Source: an uncultured Planctomycetaceae bacterium
GTDB taxonomy: Bacteria > Planctomycetota > Planctomycetia > Planctomycetales > Planctomycetaceae
NCBI GenBank assembly: GCA_937916515.1
Contig: CALFSX010000025.1
Coordinates: forward strand, 1-36,237
Length of the DNA stretch: 36,237 nucleotides
Reading direction: 5' to 3'
Shown here: positions 1-8,236 of the stretch, one piece after another
How the letters are laid out: every line of letters begins with the position of its first letter
Numbering within the stretch: position 1 is the stretch's first letter
The notes under the pieces: generated by a model
Seen by the model: only the letters and a program-made list of their open reading frames with translations
What the model was told of the DNA's origin: nothing
The model's database searches: none
Position numbers and translations under genes: made by a program

Positions 1-15
1 GTGGATGGCCCGCAG
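1..15. repeat. Dispersed repeat copy (GTGGATGGCCCGCAG), left edge
   Basis: These 15 bases recur exactly at 930-944, and a related longer form is at 35895-35917. The copy is cut by the window edge, so its full length is unknown. It abuts the tandem repeat that starts at 14. Confidence 0.7.
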
Positions 16-67
16 GCGAGAGGCGAGAGGCGAGAGGCGAGAGGCGAGAGGCGAGGGCGAGGGCGAG
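14..67. repeat. 7-bp tandem repeat (AGGCGAG), degenerating to a 6-bp unit
   Basis: Six consecutive copies of AGGCGAG occupy 14-55, followed by two copies of the shortened unit GGCGAG at 56-67. The repeat is read directly from the sequence. It lies downstream of the minus-strand gene ending at 133. It has no spacers, so it is not a CRISPR array. Because it sits at the window edge, adjacent copies may have been lost. Confidence 0.9.
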
Positions 68-132
68 GAACCCTATTGCTGATCTTCAAGCAACCCCGCA
101 GCCCCCCCCAACCGAGCGACTAACCTGATACT

Positions 133-393
133 TCAACTGGAGGAGTCAATAACTTTCGACAAACCACAGCAGTGAAAAATGTAGATCATTCCGGCGTCAC
201 TAAAGGTGAATGAACCAGTCGTCTTTTCTGACTTCGCAAGACCGACGGAGTCGATCTGACCGACAAATGGCCTTGGTGAGCCGCATTCTTCACAGTTTGG
301 GTAGTCATTGAATTGAATCCACCGCGGTTGTCCGCCAAATCTCGTCCGATGCCCAAGCTGATCACTGGGAGTCGGAAAATCGCCTGGGAGCAA
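133..393 (-). pseudogene. C-terminal half of a probable frameshifted YwqG/DUF1963-like gene
   Basis: This frame reads as a real protein end. A FGGQPRWIQ segment is followed by a CxxCG pair (CEECG), then FVGQIDS, and later DAGMIYIFHC. This order resembles the C-terminal part of YwqG/DUF1963-type proteins, whose function is poorly known and which include some immunity-like members. The frame has no good start of its own. It is open upstream to about 460, where a TGA closes it, so it overlaps the 3' part of the frame that starts at 743. The simplest reading is one gene on the minus strand, 133-743, broken by a frameshift between about 395 and 460. Alternatives are two overlapping genes or a sequencing error. 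The family assignment is tentative. Confidence 0.5.
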
Positions 394-743
394 TTCAGAA
401 ACACGTCCATCATCTTGTTCGAGATTCGAATATAGTCCTGCAGCGCATCGTGGACGGATTCAATTGGAATCCATCTGTGGTCGTCTTCAGCTTCTTTCGC
501 CTCGTGGAGTAGTCGCACCTTTGCTCGTCGAATCTGAGCATGGAGCTCAATAGGTGTGACATCTTCCGAAAGTGCTTCAATCCAACGTCGATAAGACTCA
601 ATCACCGTTTCAAAGTCGAACGCTTCGGCGAGGTGTGCGTGGTCCTTTCGGATCACGTCGAGCTGCTGTGTAAGTTGGCTCCAGTCAATTACAGAATCCT
701 CCTCTTGCCAATCCAGGTCGATTGCCTCAAGCGAAAAATTCAA
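186..743 (-). CDS. Hypothetical protein, N-terminal part of a probable frameshifted gene
   Basis: I do not recognise the N-terminal domain. It is acidic and helix-rich for about 108 residues (for example HLAEAFDFETVIESYRRWIE near residue 40). The start is a TTG at 743, directly preceded by an in-frame TGA two codons upstream, so no longer start exists. After about residue 110 the composition changes to an Arg/Ser/Thr-rich tail. At the same place another frame begins to encode a YwqG-like sequence. The last 75 or so residues are therefore probably out-of-frame translation. The natural product is likely a fusion of residues 1 to about 105 here with the 133-393 frame, roughly 200 residues in total. 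No operon partner is visible: the next gene upstream on this strand ends at 1069, beyond a 325-bp gap. Confidence 0.5.
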   Translation of the reverse strand: MNFSLEAIDLDWQEEDSVIDWSQLTQQLDVIRKDHAHLAEAFDFETVIESYRRWIEALSEDVTPIELHAQIRRAKVRLLHEAKEAEDDHRWIPIESVHDALQDYIRISNKMMDVFLNCSQAIFRLPVISLGIGRDLADNRGGFNSMTTQTVKNAAHQGHLSVRSTPSVLRSQKRRLVHSPLVTPE

Positions 744-1068
744 ACGTCAGAATGATCGCGAACTTTGGGGCCACAATCCTAAAACACTACACGAACAAAA
801 GCCAGCTCGACTGTGATGACACGCGAGAGTGGCTCAGTGTGAATCGGAGCCTTGGGGAGCCGCTCGAGGCCGGGTTGGGGCCAGGCAAAAACGCGGCGAG
901 GCAAGGACAACGGCAAGGCGTCAATGCGGGTGGATGGCCCGCAGATCTTTACCCCATTTTCCCCAGCAGTCTATCGGTGAGAAGACAGCGAGTATCAGAG
1001 TATCGACTGACGCTTCGGCAATCGTCAGAAGCAGGCAAGCTGGGCCGGGAACTTCGGACTGTCAAACA
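744..1068. other. Intergenic region with one dispersed repeat copy
   Basis: These 325 bp lie between two minus-strand genes and must carry the promoter of the 743 gene. The only structure I can support is the repeat GTCAATGCGGGTGGATGGCC at 920-939, continuing CGCAG to 944. It is related to 35895-35917, with 20 of 23 positions identical, and contains the 15-mer found at 1-15. Open frames across the region have unnatural composition and no family resemblance. Confidence 0.6.
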
Positions 1069-3012
1069 CTATCGACCACCGGGAAGTTTCTTGAGCTCTA
1101 CTTCGTCAACGTGTCCGTCTGCGTTTGAATCAAGCTTTTCAAAGATAGCGTGCAACCGTTGCGGAACTTCGCTTTTTTGAATCTTACCGTCACCGTCTGC
1201 GTCGAAACGATTCATGGTTTCACTGCGTTCGTTCTCTGCTTTACCGCCTGTTTTTCCGGCCAGAACATTTCGAGGAATCGCAACATCGAAGTATCCAATC
1301 ATCATCTCATCCCAGGTCTGGTCGCCCCATGTAACAGTAGCGGAAGGATCGGGGTTGTTCAAATTGCGATCAGAATTATCAAACGATGCTTCGCAGTACA
1401 TTCTTGCACCCACTGGAAACGTGATCGGCTCTGCAAAAAGATAGGATGTTTGCCAGTTGAAATCATAGTCCGGAACATCCAGCAACGTCTTGCGATGTCC
1501 ACCAGGCATAACGGCTTCGTACCGGAACGACTTTCCACGCAAATGCATATGTGGCATCAATGCCAGCACCTTCAGTTCTGTTGGCGCACGTGGCGAAGAA
1601 GCGTCGACATGATAGTCAGGATCATTGGGAGGAATTTCCAGGCTTCTGGTGGCCGCCTTTTGAGTCATCACCACTTCTTTGACGTCTTTGTCATTCGCGA
1701 AGTAAAGGCCAATTGACGTCTGATCCTGACGACTCACGCCCACTGGTGTGTAGTGCATTTGGAATATAAGCGTTGAACCGGCAGGAATCAGCTTTGCCAT
1801 GCCCTGGGGATATTCAGCCGCCCGCAGGCCGGGAACATACGCTGCCAGAAATTCGCCACCCGAACCATCACCGCCACGCGACAAACGACTTCCTGTCTTG
1901 ACGAACACGAGCACATGATGAACCACATCACGACTGCCAGGCACCACTTCAGCCGCCTTCATCCATTTGTCTTCCTTGAAACCGGGATCGACTTCGAAAA
2001 ACTTGTAACGCACCGTCCCCTCAGCAGGCACGCTGAATGGTGACTGCATGGCGACCACCAAATCTGGTTCCGATTCCAGTTGCCAACCAGTCGCTTTGGG
2101 CGGCAGTGCAGGCAGGCTTGATAGATCTCCCGCTGGAGCACCCGCTAATACCCAATCGTTAACCAGTTGTTTTTCCTTGTCACTTAGTCCTCGAGTATTT
2201 GCAAAGTGCCCATGCGCTGGATCTGCGTGCCAAGGTGGCATACGTCGGTCCTGAATCACTTCCCGAATCATTTCGGCCCAGCCAGCAACTTCGTCAAAGC
2301 TGGTTAAGGAAAACGGAGCAATCTCTCCGTCGCGATGGCACTCAACACAATGCTTATTCAGAATTGGGGCAATATGCTGACCAAACGTTACCAGACTTTC
2401 GTTGTCAACTTTTCTTAGTCGACCAATCAAACATCCTTCGGCTGGCATCGATGCCACGGAAACGGGCTTGTCGGATAGAAGTGATTCCATCGCATCCTGC
2501 AGATAGTTGTTGGCCGCCGTATCTCTGGCGTAGCCAGCGCCATATTGGTCATCGATGCGGCCGCTGTATCGGACAACTCGATCACCATCAAGCACCACCA
2601 CGCTGGGAGTCCTGTCTGCCGCAACTTCGTCAGCCAGTTTGTTGCCGACGTCCTTCAAGATCGGAAACGTAAGCGAATTCAGCCGAGCAAAAGCTCCAAT
2701 ATCCGTAATCGAATCCTGACGATTGGAATTGACGCCAACAAACACCACTCCGCGAGAACCATAGGTTTCAGAAAGTTCCTGCAGACGCCTGGCGTAGAGC
2801 TTAACCAGCGGACATTCCGTTCCCAGAAAAGCCAACACCACAACTTTGGCTTGTTTAAAGTCATACAATTCATGCCGTTTGCCTCGAAAATCGTTCAACG
2901 CAAAGTTGCCAACGGCTTTCGTGTGTGAGGACGAATTAAGTGTTTGAGCACAAAGTGCGATGTTCGAATGACAGCCTGCCAGCAATAGCGAAAGCAACAG
3001 GGGAATTCTCAT
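1069..3012 (-). CDS. Lipoprotein with redoxin, CxxCH, copper type II monooxygenase-like and EF-hand parts
   Basis: The 647-residue product starts with a lipoprotein signal (LLLAGC, Cys14). Residues about 35-180 are a thioredoxin-fold redoxin (FLGTECPLVKLYARRL, a single Cys67 rather than CxxC). A haem-attachment-like CVECH motif is at 222-226, followed by a short cytochrome-like stretch (MPPWH at 258-262). Residues about 315-585 resemble the two-domain copper type II monooxygenases of the PHM family. HH at 365-366 and H420 match the CuH ligands, and HMH at 488-490 plus a Met in DEMMIGYF (570-571) match the CuM set. Two canonical EF-hand loops follow at 604-615 (DADGDGKIQKSE) and 628-639. The protein is probably anchored on the periplasmic side and linked to redox chemistry. 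The substrate cannot be inferred. The ligand matches are my alignment by eye. The start ATG at 3012 is fixed by the signal peptide. Confidence 0.85.
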   Translation of the reverse strand: MRIPLLLSLLLAGCHSNIALCAQTLNSSSHTKAVGNFALNDFRGKRHELYDFKQAKVVVLAFLGTECPLVKLYARRLQELSETYGSRGVVFVGVNSNRQDSITDIGAFARLNSLTFPILKDVGNKLADEVAADRTPSVVVLDGDRVVRYSGRIDDQYGAGYARDTAANNYLQDAMESLLSDKPVSVASMPAEGCLIGRLRKVDNESLVTFGQHIAPILNKHCVECHRDGEIAPFSLTSFDEVAGWAEMIREVIQDRRMPPWHADPAHGHFANTRGLSDKEKQLVNDWVLAGAPAGDLSSLPALPPKATGWQLESEPDLVVAMQSPFSVPAEGTVRYKFFEVDPGFKEDKWMKAAEVVPGSRDVVHHVLVFVKTGSRLSRGGDGSGGEFLAAYVPGLRAAEYPQGMAKLIPAGSTLIFQMHYTPVGVSRQDQTSIGLYFANDKDVKEVVMTQKAATRSLEIPPNDPDYHVDASSPRAPTELKVLALMPHMHLRGKSFRYEAVMPGGHRKTLLDVPDYDFNWQTSYLFAEPITFPVGARMYCEASFDNSDRNLNNPDPSATVTWGDQTWDEMMIGYFDVAIPRNVLAGKTGGKAENERSETMNRFDADGDGKIQKSEVPQRLHAIFEKLDSNADGHVDEVELKKLPGGR

Positions 3013-3270
3013 GGAAAGACTCGCAGAACGTTGATTGGAATTTTGGCAACTTGTCGTAGACTCTCAGCACATCGTTCTTGTTGCAGCGATCTGGTTGACG
3101 TAGAGACAATTTTTCTTAGCGGAGAAGTGAAGTCGCCTTCCGAATAGTCGCTCGAATGGCCAAGGCCGGTGCATCATCAGCAGCTTATTCAAATTCGCTC
3201 GAATAACGAGAACATTGAACAACAGCCTGAAAATTTCAGCATAGAAAACTTAAACAAAAAAGGTGTGCCT

Positions 3271-4077
3271 GTGCAAACCCCAGCCATTCACAAAGGTATC
3301 GCTGTTTTCGCGGTACTATTGTTGATGCCAGTCGTTTTTTTGGTTGCTGACGAACCAGATGCCAACGCGAAGCCTGCGTATCCTCTTTCTCTGAAAGAGT
3401 CGTCAGATCTAAAGAAACAGCTGGAATCCCAACTGACTTCGCTGTCTACACCTGCAGCCAGAGCATCCAATTCCACAAACGTTCATTCGCAGCGAGGCGA
3501 CACATTATTCTTTCTGGGACGCTTCAAAGAATCGGTCGATGAGTATCAGGCGATGGTTGAACTGGATCCAGGTCTGGAATCATCACATTGGCGACTTGGC
3601 ATCGCCTTGTTTTTCGCCGATCGCCCGCAAGACGCAGTGGCGCAGTTTGAAAAGTACCATGCGTTTGACGATGTCGATCGCGAAAACGGAATCTGGAGAT
3701 ACCTGTCTCAGTTCAAGGCTACCGATGCCGCCACGGCAAAGAAAGAACTGCTGCGTTACAACAAAGACGACCGTGAACCGTTTCCCGCCGTCTATAAACT
3801 GTTTGACGAAAGCATGACAGCAGCAGAAGCACTGGCCAACATCCCTGACGACGTGGGGGATTCGGAGAAAGAAAAACGGCTGTTCTATACTGAGCTGTAC
3901 ATTGGCATGCACATGGTCGTTAAGCAAAAGAACAACGAAGCGAAGACATATCTAAGCCGCGCCGTAAGCAGAAAGTGGCCACGCACCGCAGGCTTTGGCC
4001 CGAACTATATGTGGCACGTTGCACGCGTTCAGCTGGACGAATTACTGAAGAACAAGGCAGCCGATACTGGTAACTAA
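3271..4077 (+). CDS. Secreted or membrane-anchored TPR protein
   Basis: The product has an N-terminal hydrophobic segment (AVFAVLLLMPVVFLVA, residues about 11-26) that is either a signal peptide or an anchor. Two tetratricopeptide repeats follow at about 71-103 (RGDTLFFLGRFKESVDEYQ) and 104-132 (WRLGIALFFADRPQDAVAQF). The remainder is helical, without a recognised catalytic motif. I chose the GTG at 3271 because AAAAAAGG lies 7-10 bases upstream and the signal peptide then sits at the terminus. An in-frame GTG at 3169 would add 34 polar residues in front of the hydrophobic segment. TPRs mediate protein-protein contacts, so a scaffold role outside the cytoplasm is likely. It is divergent from the redoxin lipoprotein (start 3012) and may share its promoter region. 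Confidence 0.8.
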   Translation: MQTPAIHKGIAVFAVLLLMPVVFLVADEPDANAKPAYPLSLKESSDLKKQLESQLTSLSTPAARASNSTNVHSQRGDTLFFLGRFKESVDEYQAMVELDPGLESSHWRLGIALFFADRPQDAVAQFEKYHAFDDVDRENGIWRYLSQFKATDAATAKKELLRYNKDDREPFPAVYKLFDESMTAAEALANIPDDVGDSEKEKRLFYTELYIGMHMVVKQKNNEAKTYLSRAVSRKWPRTAGFGPNYMWHVARVQLDELLKNKAADTGN

Positions 4078-4233
4078 GCATCAGCAGAATTGCAGAACAT
4101 GAATTTCCAGAACGCCTGACAAAACATAAGTGGCCGCGTTGTGAAGCCAGTGGTCAAGGCGTGAGGAAGAGTAACATGGCGACATCGTCGTCAAGGAACG
4201 CTGACTCAACAAATTGGCGGCTGCCATTCCTGG

Positions 4234-4968
4234 TCAGGATCGCTTCCGGAGTGCGATTAGCCAATCAATAAGCCACGCTAATGGCAGTCCGATATGAGCG
4301 ACAAACACCTTGCCGGTAAATTGTGACGACTGCGGATTGTCGAACGCTTGCTTGCGACCGCAAAACGTAACAGTAACGTCTGCCTGAACACATTCGCCTT
4401 CCATGAGTCCCGATTCGCAATCTAAGCCCGACGGCACATCAACAGACAGCACACGCGCGGCCGATGAATTGATCGCGTTGATGATCTCAACAAATGGACT
4501 TCGAGCGACCCCGCGAAGTCCGGTTCCCAGCAAACAGTCAACAACCAGATCAACTTCCAAGGCCCGCTCGATCCGATCGCAAATCACATTCGGCTCATCA
4601 ATGTTCACAACGGAAATGCCGCATGCCAGAAGCACGTTGAGGTTGAATTCACAGTCCGCAGAAAGCTGCTTTCCAGCTTTCATTAGATACACGTCTGAAT
4701 TTACTCCGATCGCCGCCAGTTGCCGTGCGATCGCTAAACCGTCGCCTCCGTTGTTGCCAGTGCCGCAAACAACCAGAATTCGGCCAGTTTCCTTCTTTAA
4801 TCCATCACGTGAATTGAGCTCCGGAAATTCCCGCAACAGCACGTCGACAACTCCGCGAGCCGCATTTTCCATCAGCAGTGGACCGGTCAATCCCAACTGA
4901 GTGATGGCCGCTTCATCGATCGATCGCGACTCGTCTTTGGAAAGAACCAGGTCTTCAGTAGGGCACAT
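4234..4968 (-). CDS. nnrE: NAD(P)H-hydrate epimerase
   Basis: This is a stand-alone YjeF N-terminal domain protein that epimerises the R and S forms of damaged, hydrated NAD(P)H so that a separate dehydratase can repair both. Diagnostic motifs are CGTGNNGGDG (68-77), the catalytic Asp in VVDCLLGTG (Asp144), and SVDVPSGLD (175-183). The C-terminal ADP/ATP-dependent dehydratase domain found in bifunctional Nnr proteins is absent, and no dehydratase is seen in the window. The length (244 residues) fits the single-domain form. I chose the ATG at 4968; a TTG at 4980 would add four residues. The gene is convergent with the TPR gene and divergent from the SDR gene at 5215. Confidence 0.9.
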   Translation of the reverse strand: MCPTEDLVLSKDESRSIDEAAITQLGLTGPLLMENAARGVVDVLLREFPELNSRDGLKKETGRILVVCGTGNNGGDGLAIARQLAAIGVNSDVYLMKAGKQLSADCEFNLNVLLACGISVVNIDEPNVICDRIERALEVDLVVDCLLGTGLRGVARSPFVEIINAINSSAARVLSVDVPSGLDCESGLMEGECVQADVTVTFCGRKQAFDNPQSSQFTGKVFVAHIGLPLAWLIDWLIALRKRS

Positions 4969-5214
4969 AGCGAATCTCAACTTCGGTACTTTATGTCGAC
5001 GAGGGCCAGATTCATGGCAAATCGAGCCCCCAAAATCACAAACTTCCGCATCCGGTGATCTGAATCACGATCCGTGGAATGACGGAACTGAGTAAACTGA
5101 TACCATATATTTCAAGAACGCAGGCGAATAGCGTTTGTCGAAAGTCGCCAACACCGTACAAATTTCTGTTCTTCCATTCTGCAAAATTTCCTGCTGCCGG
5201 AAAGCGGTCGTTCC

Positions 5215-6027
5215 TTGCTGGATTCGTTCAACGATAGATGGGCATTAGTCACAGGAGCCTCATCAGGCATCGGTGCAGAATTTGCTGCGCGGCTGGCAGG
5301 TCGTGGCATGCATCTAATTCTGGCGGCTCGACGCACAGAACAGATGAACGCTCTGGCGCAGGATCTATTAACCAAGCACGGAACAAACTGCCACATCGTG
5401 ACGATTGACCTGGCCGCTCCGGATGCCGGCCGACTGCTCATGGATGAAATCGATCGTCTTGGAGTCAACGTTGAACTGCTGGTTAACAACGCAGGCATCG
5501 GCCTGATTGGGGCAATTGAAAACGCGACACCTGAAGAGGTGCAGCGCATGCTGAACCTCAACATTTTAACGCTGACTGATCTGACTTATCGAATTCTTCC
5601 CGGCATGCTGGAACGAGGCCACGGAGCGATTATCAACGTGTCTTCCGTTGCAGCGTTTCAGCCGGTGGCGTTTATGGGCGCCTATTCGGCGTCAAAATCT
5701 TATGTCCTGCACTTCAGCGAAGCACTGTGGGCTGAAGCCAGAAGTCGCGGCGTCACGGTACTGGGCTTGTGTCCGGGTGTGACAACCACCGAATTTTTCG
5801 AACGCGCTGGTGCGCCAGGCTGGCTGGATAAACACTCGTCTCAGACAACATTCAAAGTCGTGAAGACGGCATTGTCGGCTCTGGAAAAACGACGTCAGTA
5901 CGTTATCCCTGGCTGGAAAAACTACTTCCTGTCGCTGCTGGTAAGACTCACAACTCGCCGAACGGCTGTTAACGAGTCCAAACGCTACTTCCGATCAGGG
6001 AAGCGAAACAACAAGACGTCCGAATAG
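5215..6027 (+). CDS. Short-chain dehydrogenase/reductase (classical SDR)
   Basis: This 270-residue protein shows the full classical SDR set: the cofactor-binding TGASSGIG at 13-20, NNAG at 91-94, the catalytic Ser at 143-144 (NVSSVA) and YSASK with Tyr157 and Lys161. The RR at 39-40 after the second strand favours NADP(H), which is an inference. The C-terminus is basic (SKRYFRSGKRNNK) and follows a hydrophobic stretch (YFLSLLVRLTT), as in SDRs that associate with membranes. The substrate cannot be named from sequence. The start is TTG at 5215 with a GGAAAG about ten bases upstream. The gene stands alone on the plus strand between nnrE and fabH, which are both on the minus strand. Confidence 0.9.
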   Translation: MLDSFNDRWALVTGASSGIGAEFAARLAGRGMHLILAARRTEQMNALAQDLLTKHGTNCHIVTIDLAAPDAGRLLMDEIDRLGVNVELLVNNAGIGLIGAIENATPEEVQRMLNLNILTLTDLTYRILPGMLERGHGAIINVSSVAAFQPVAFMGAYSASKSYVLHFSEALWAEARSRGVTVLGLCPGVTTTEFFERAGAPGWLDKHSSQTTFKVVKTALSALEKRRQYVIPGWKNYFLSLLVRLTTRRTAVNESKRYFRSGKRNNKTSE

Positions 6028-6131
6028 GACGACTTGCGAATTGCCTCAAACCCTGTAAACGAAAATCGCCAAACGTCATCCCAACAGAATCGACTGGGCA
6101 GGGCACACACATCCGGCCCGGCGGGCGAAAA

Positions 6132-7238
6132 TCACCAGCGAAACAAACCGGTTCCCCAGGTAAGTCCGGCTCCAAAGCCGCACATCAGAACCAGGTCACC
6201 AGATTCCAGCTTGCCCTGACGATTCGCCTCTTCCAGTGCAACAGGAATTGATGCTGCTGATGTGTTGCCAACTCGTTCAAGGTTGTTGAATACTTTGTGT
6301 GCCGGAATTCCAAGCACGCTCATCGCATGATCAATGATGCGAATGTTGGCCTGATGCAGAACGAACAGCTTCACGTCATCAACGCCAACTCCCGCACGAT
6401 CCAGAATCAGTTGGATTGTTTCAGTAACGACTTGAATCGCCCACTTGAAAACGTTGCGACCGTCCATCTTCAAATAGTGTTGTCCGGATGTAATCAAATC
6501 TGCAGTCAGCGGTCGAGCAGTACCGCCAACAGGACGATCCAGCATCGAACCACCAGCTCCATCCGCTCCCAATTGGTAGCAAAGCAACCCTTGATTCGAA
6601 GAACCGGCTTCCAAAAGTACGGCACCAGCGGCGTCGCCAAACAAAGGAGCTGTCCCCTGATCTGATGGTTCAACAATCCGGCTGTTGATGTCAGCGCCAA
6701 TCACCAGAGCTCGCTTGGAATTGCCTGTCGCAATAAATTGAGCGCCTGTGGCCAAAGCATACATGAAGCCGGAACAGGCTGCCTGCAGGTCAACAGCCGC
6801 TGCGTCTAAACCAAGTTTATTTTGAACAAGGCATGCTGTTGATGGACACGTGTAGTCCGGAGTAAAAGTGCCTACCAGTACAAGGTCGATTTCAGCGGGG
6901 TCAACTCCAGCGGCCGCGATGGCTCGTCGAGCCGCTTTCACAGCCAGATCGCTGGTACCTTCATCGTCGGCTGCGTATCGGCGTTCTTTGATGCCCGTAC
7001 GCTTCTCCACCCAACCCGGCTCAAATCCGTATCGATTTTCCAGCTCTGCATTCGTGACAATTCGATCAGGAACATAGGCGCCAATCGATGTGACGGCAAC
7101 CCCCGTCAGCGTGTTGGTACGGTTTGACTTTCTGAACATCAGCCTCGGTGCCTGAGCTTGAACTTTCGGATTGGATTCTATCCTTTCCAACACCAGATCC
7201 CCGGTTTTTGCCGGTGCGACGGGATTCTGAGAATTCAT
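6132..7238 (-). CDS. fabH: Beta-ketoacyl-ACP synthase III
   Basis: FabH condenses an acyl-CoA with malonyl-ACP to start type II fatty-acid synthesis. The Cys-His-Asn triad is visible: Cys155 in LQAACSGFMYAL, His295 in VLHQANIRI and Asn325 in ERVGNTSAASIP. The C-terminal glycine-rich GFGAGLTWG is also typical. Core homology begins near residue 45 (LTGVAVTSIGAYVP). With the ATG at 7238 there are therefore some 40 extra N-terminal residues. A second ATG at 7139 (residue 34) has GAGG only three bases upstream and would give a family-typical length of about 335 residues. The 7238 start is kept, with that uncertainty. No plsX, rpmF or acpP is adjacent. Confidence 0.93.
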   Translation of the reverse strand: MNSQNPVAPAKTGDLVLERIESNPKVQAQAPRLMFRKSNRTNTLTGVAVTSIGAYVPDRIVTNAELENRYGFEPGWVEKRTGIKERRYAADDEGTSDLAVKAARRAIAAAGVDPAEIDLVLVGTFTPDYTCPSTACLVQNKLGLDAAAVDLQAACSGFMYALATGAQFIATGNSKRALVIGADINSRIVEPSDQGTAPLFGDAAGAVLLEAGSSNQGLLCYQLGADGAGGSMLDRPVGGTARPLTADLITSGQHYLKMDGRNVFKWAIQVVTETIQLILDRAGVGVDDVKLFVLHQANIRIIDHAMSVLGIPAHKVFNNLERVGNTSAASIPVALEEANRQGKLESGDLVLMCGFGAGLTWGTGLFRW

Positions 7239-7642
7239 GGAGCAGCCCGGAACAACTTTGCAGAGAAACAGAGAATTAGAACACTCGGGAGATGATAGTC
7301 ACTTTCCTTGAGTTTTTGAACCTTAGCGTGACTGCCTGCCTCGTCTCTCTTGCCAAACGGTTTTCCTGTGGGTTTTCGCAAATGTTCTCTCTGGGGGGAC
7401 TTTGACGTCCGTGACGATAACGCTGATCAGGGGAAAACTCAGCATTTTTAGATATTTCAGGGTTCAAGGCAGCACGAACAATCGTCAACACCGTTCCAAC
7501 CGACTTGAATCGTCAGACACCGGGCAACCGCTGGTACATGTACACCAGCGTTTAAGCTTGAACAACCGAAACAATCCATCATGCGGAGTGAACGGAATGT
7601 CGCTCCTTCTAAATCAACAGATTGTTTGCGGAGAGATGCAGG
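7239..7642. promoter_or_regulatory. Divergent intergenic region between fabH and a secreted protein gene
   Basis: About 400 bp separate two divergent starts, so promoters for both must lie here. A small hairpin is visible: CGCTGGT (7529-7535) pairs with ACCAGCG (7544-7550) around ACATGTAC, about 90 bases before the plus-strand start. A GGAGAG (7630-7635) lies seven bases before the ATG at 7643 and serves as its ribosome binding site. I could not identify convincing -35 or -10 elements. Confidence 0.4.
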
Positions 7643-8098
7643 ATGCGTTCACTCAAGCCGCTCGCTGTTTTTGTTGTCGCGATTCTGACTCTTCAAGTCC
7701 GCTCAACAGCAGTCGAGCCCCAGGTTGCTCCGGAAAACCTACAGCAGGTTTCAGCCACAGCCACCTCACAGCCTTATTCAGCCAACGGATTTGACCAGTA
7801 TCGAAGAAGTGCGGACCTGGGTGGTCCAAATTCCGCAGGATATGGCTTCAAACACTTTTCGTTGCCATTCCAAAACTACACCCTGTGGCACCGACCAAAG
7901 GCCGCAACACTGACAAAGTATCAGCGATGCGCTCCAGACTCCTTCCGTCCACGTGGACTGGGCCACCTGTTCGCTGAACCATGCGATTCGTTCCGCATGG
8001 ACTACAACCCGTACTCAATTACCGAAGCAACGTCCCAATACGGACCTAGCTACATCCTTCGCAGAGAAGACCAGCGGTGCGACGAATGCGCCAAGTAA
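7643..8098 (+). CDS. Small secreted protein, unrecognised
   Basis: The product is about 151 residues. It begins with a signal peptide (MRSLKPLAVFVVAILTLQVR) and then a Gln/Ala/Ser-rich linker. The mature part is aromatic and holds a few cysteines, with segments such as GYGFKHFSLPFQNYTLWHR, FRPRGLGHLFAEP, MDYNPYSI and QYGPSYILRR. The last residues carry a CDEC pair. The pattern looks like a conserved small exported protein, perhaps planctomycete-specific, but I cannot name a family or function. I chose the ATG at 7643 because GGAGAG lies seven bases upstream; an in-frame TTG at 7622 would add seven residues ahead of the signal. The four mature-part cysteines could form disulfides. Confidence 0.75.
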   Translation: MRSLKPLAVFVVAILTLQVRSTAVEPQVAPENLQQVSATATSQPYSANGFDQYRRSADLGGPNSAGYGFKHFSLPFQNYTLWHRPKAATLTKYQRCAPDSFRPRGLGHLFAEPCDSFRMDYNPYSITEATSQYGPSYILRREDQRCDECAK

Positions 8099-8236
8099 AC
8101 GTTCCCTCGCTCAGCTTCTGATTGCGAACAAACGTAATCAATGGATTGCACACGCCAACATCCGGAACAACAGCGGACTCCAAAAACAGCGGTATATTTC
8201 CGGCGACGCAAGTTTCCGGAAATCGCAATTCGAATC

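Noticed and set aside
14-67. Possible CRISPR array
   Set aside because: The units are 6-7 bp without spacers, and no cas gene is in the window.
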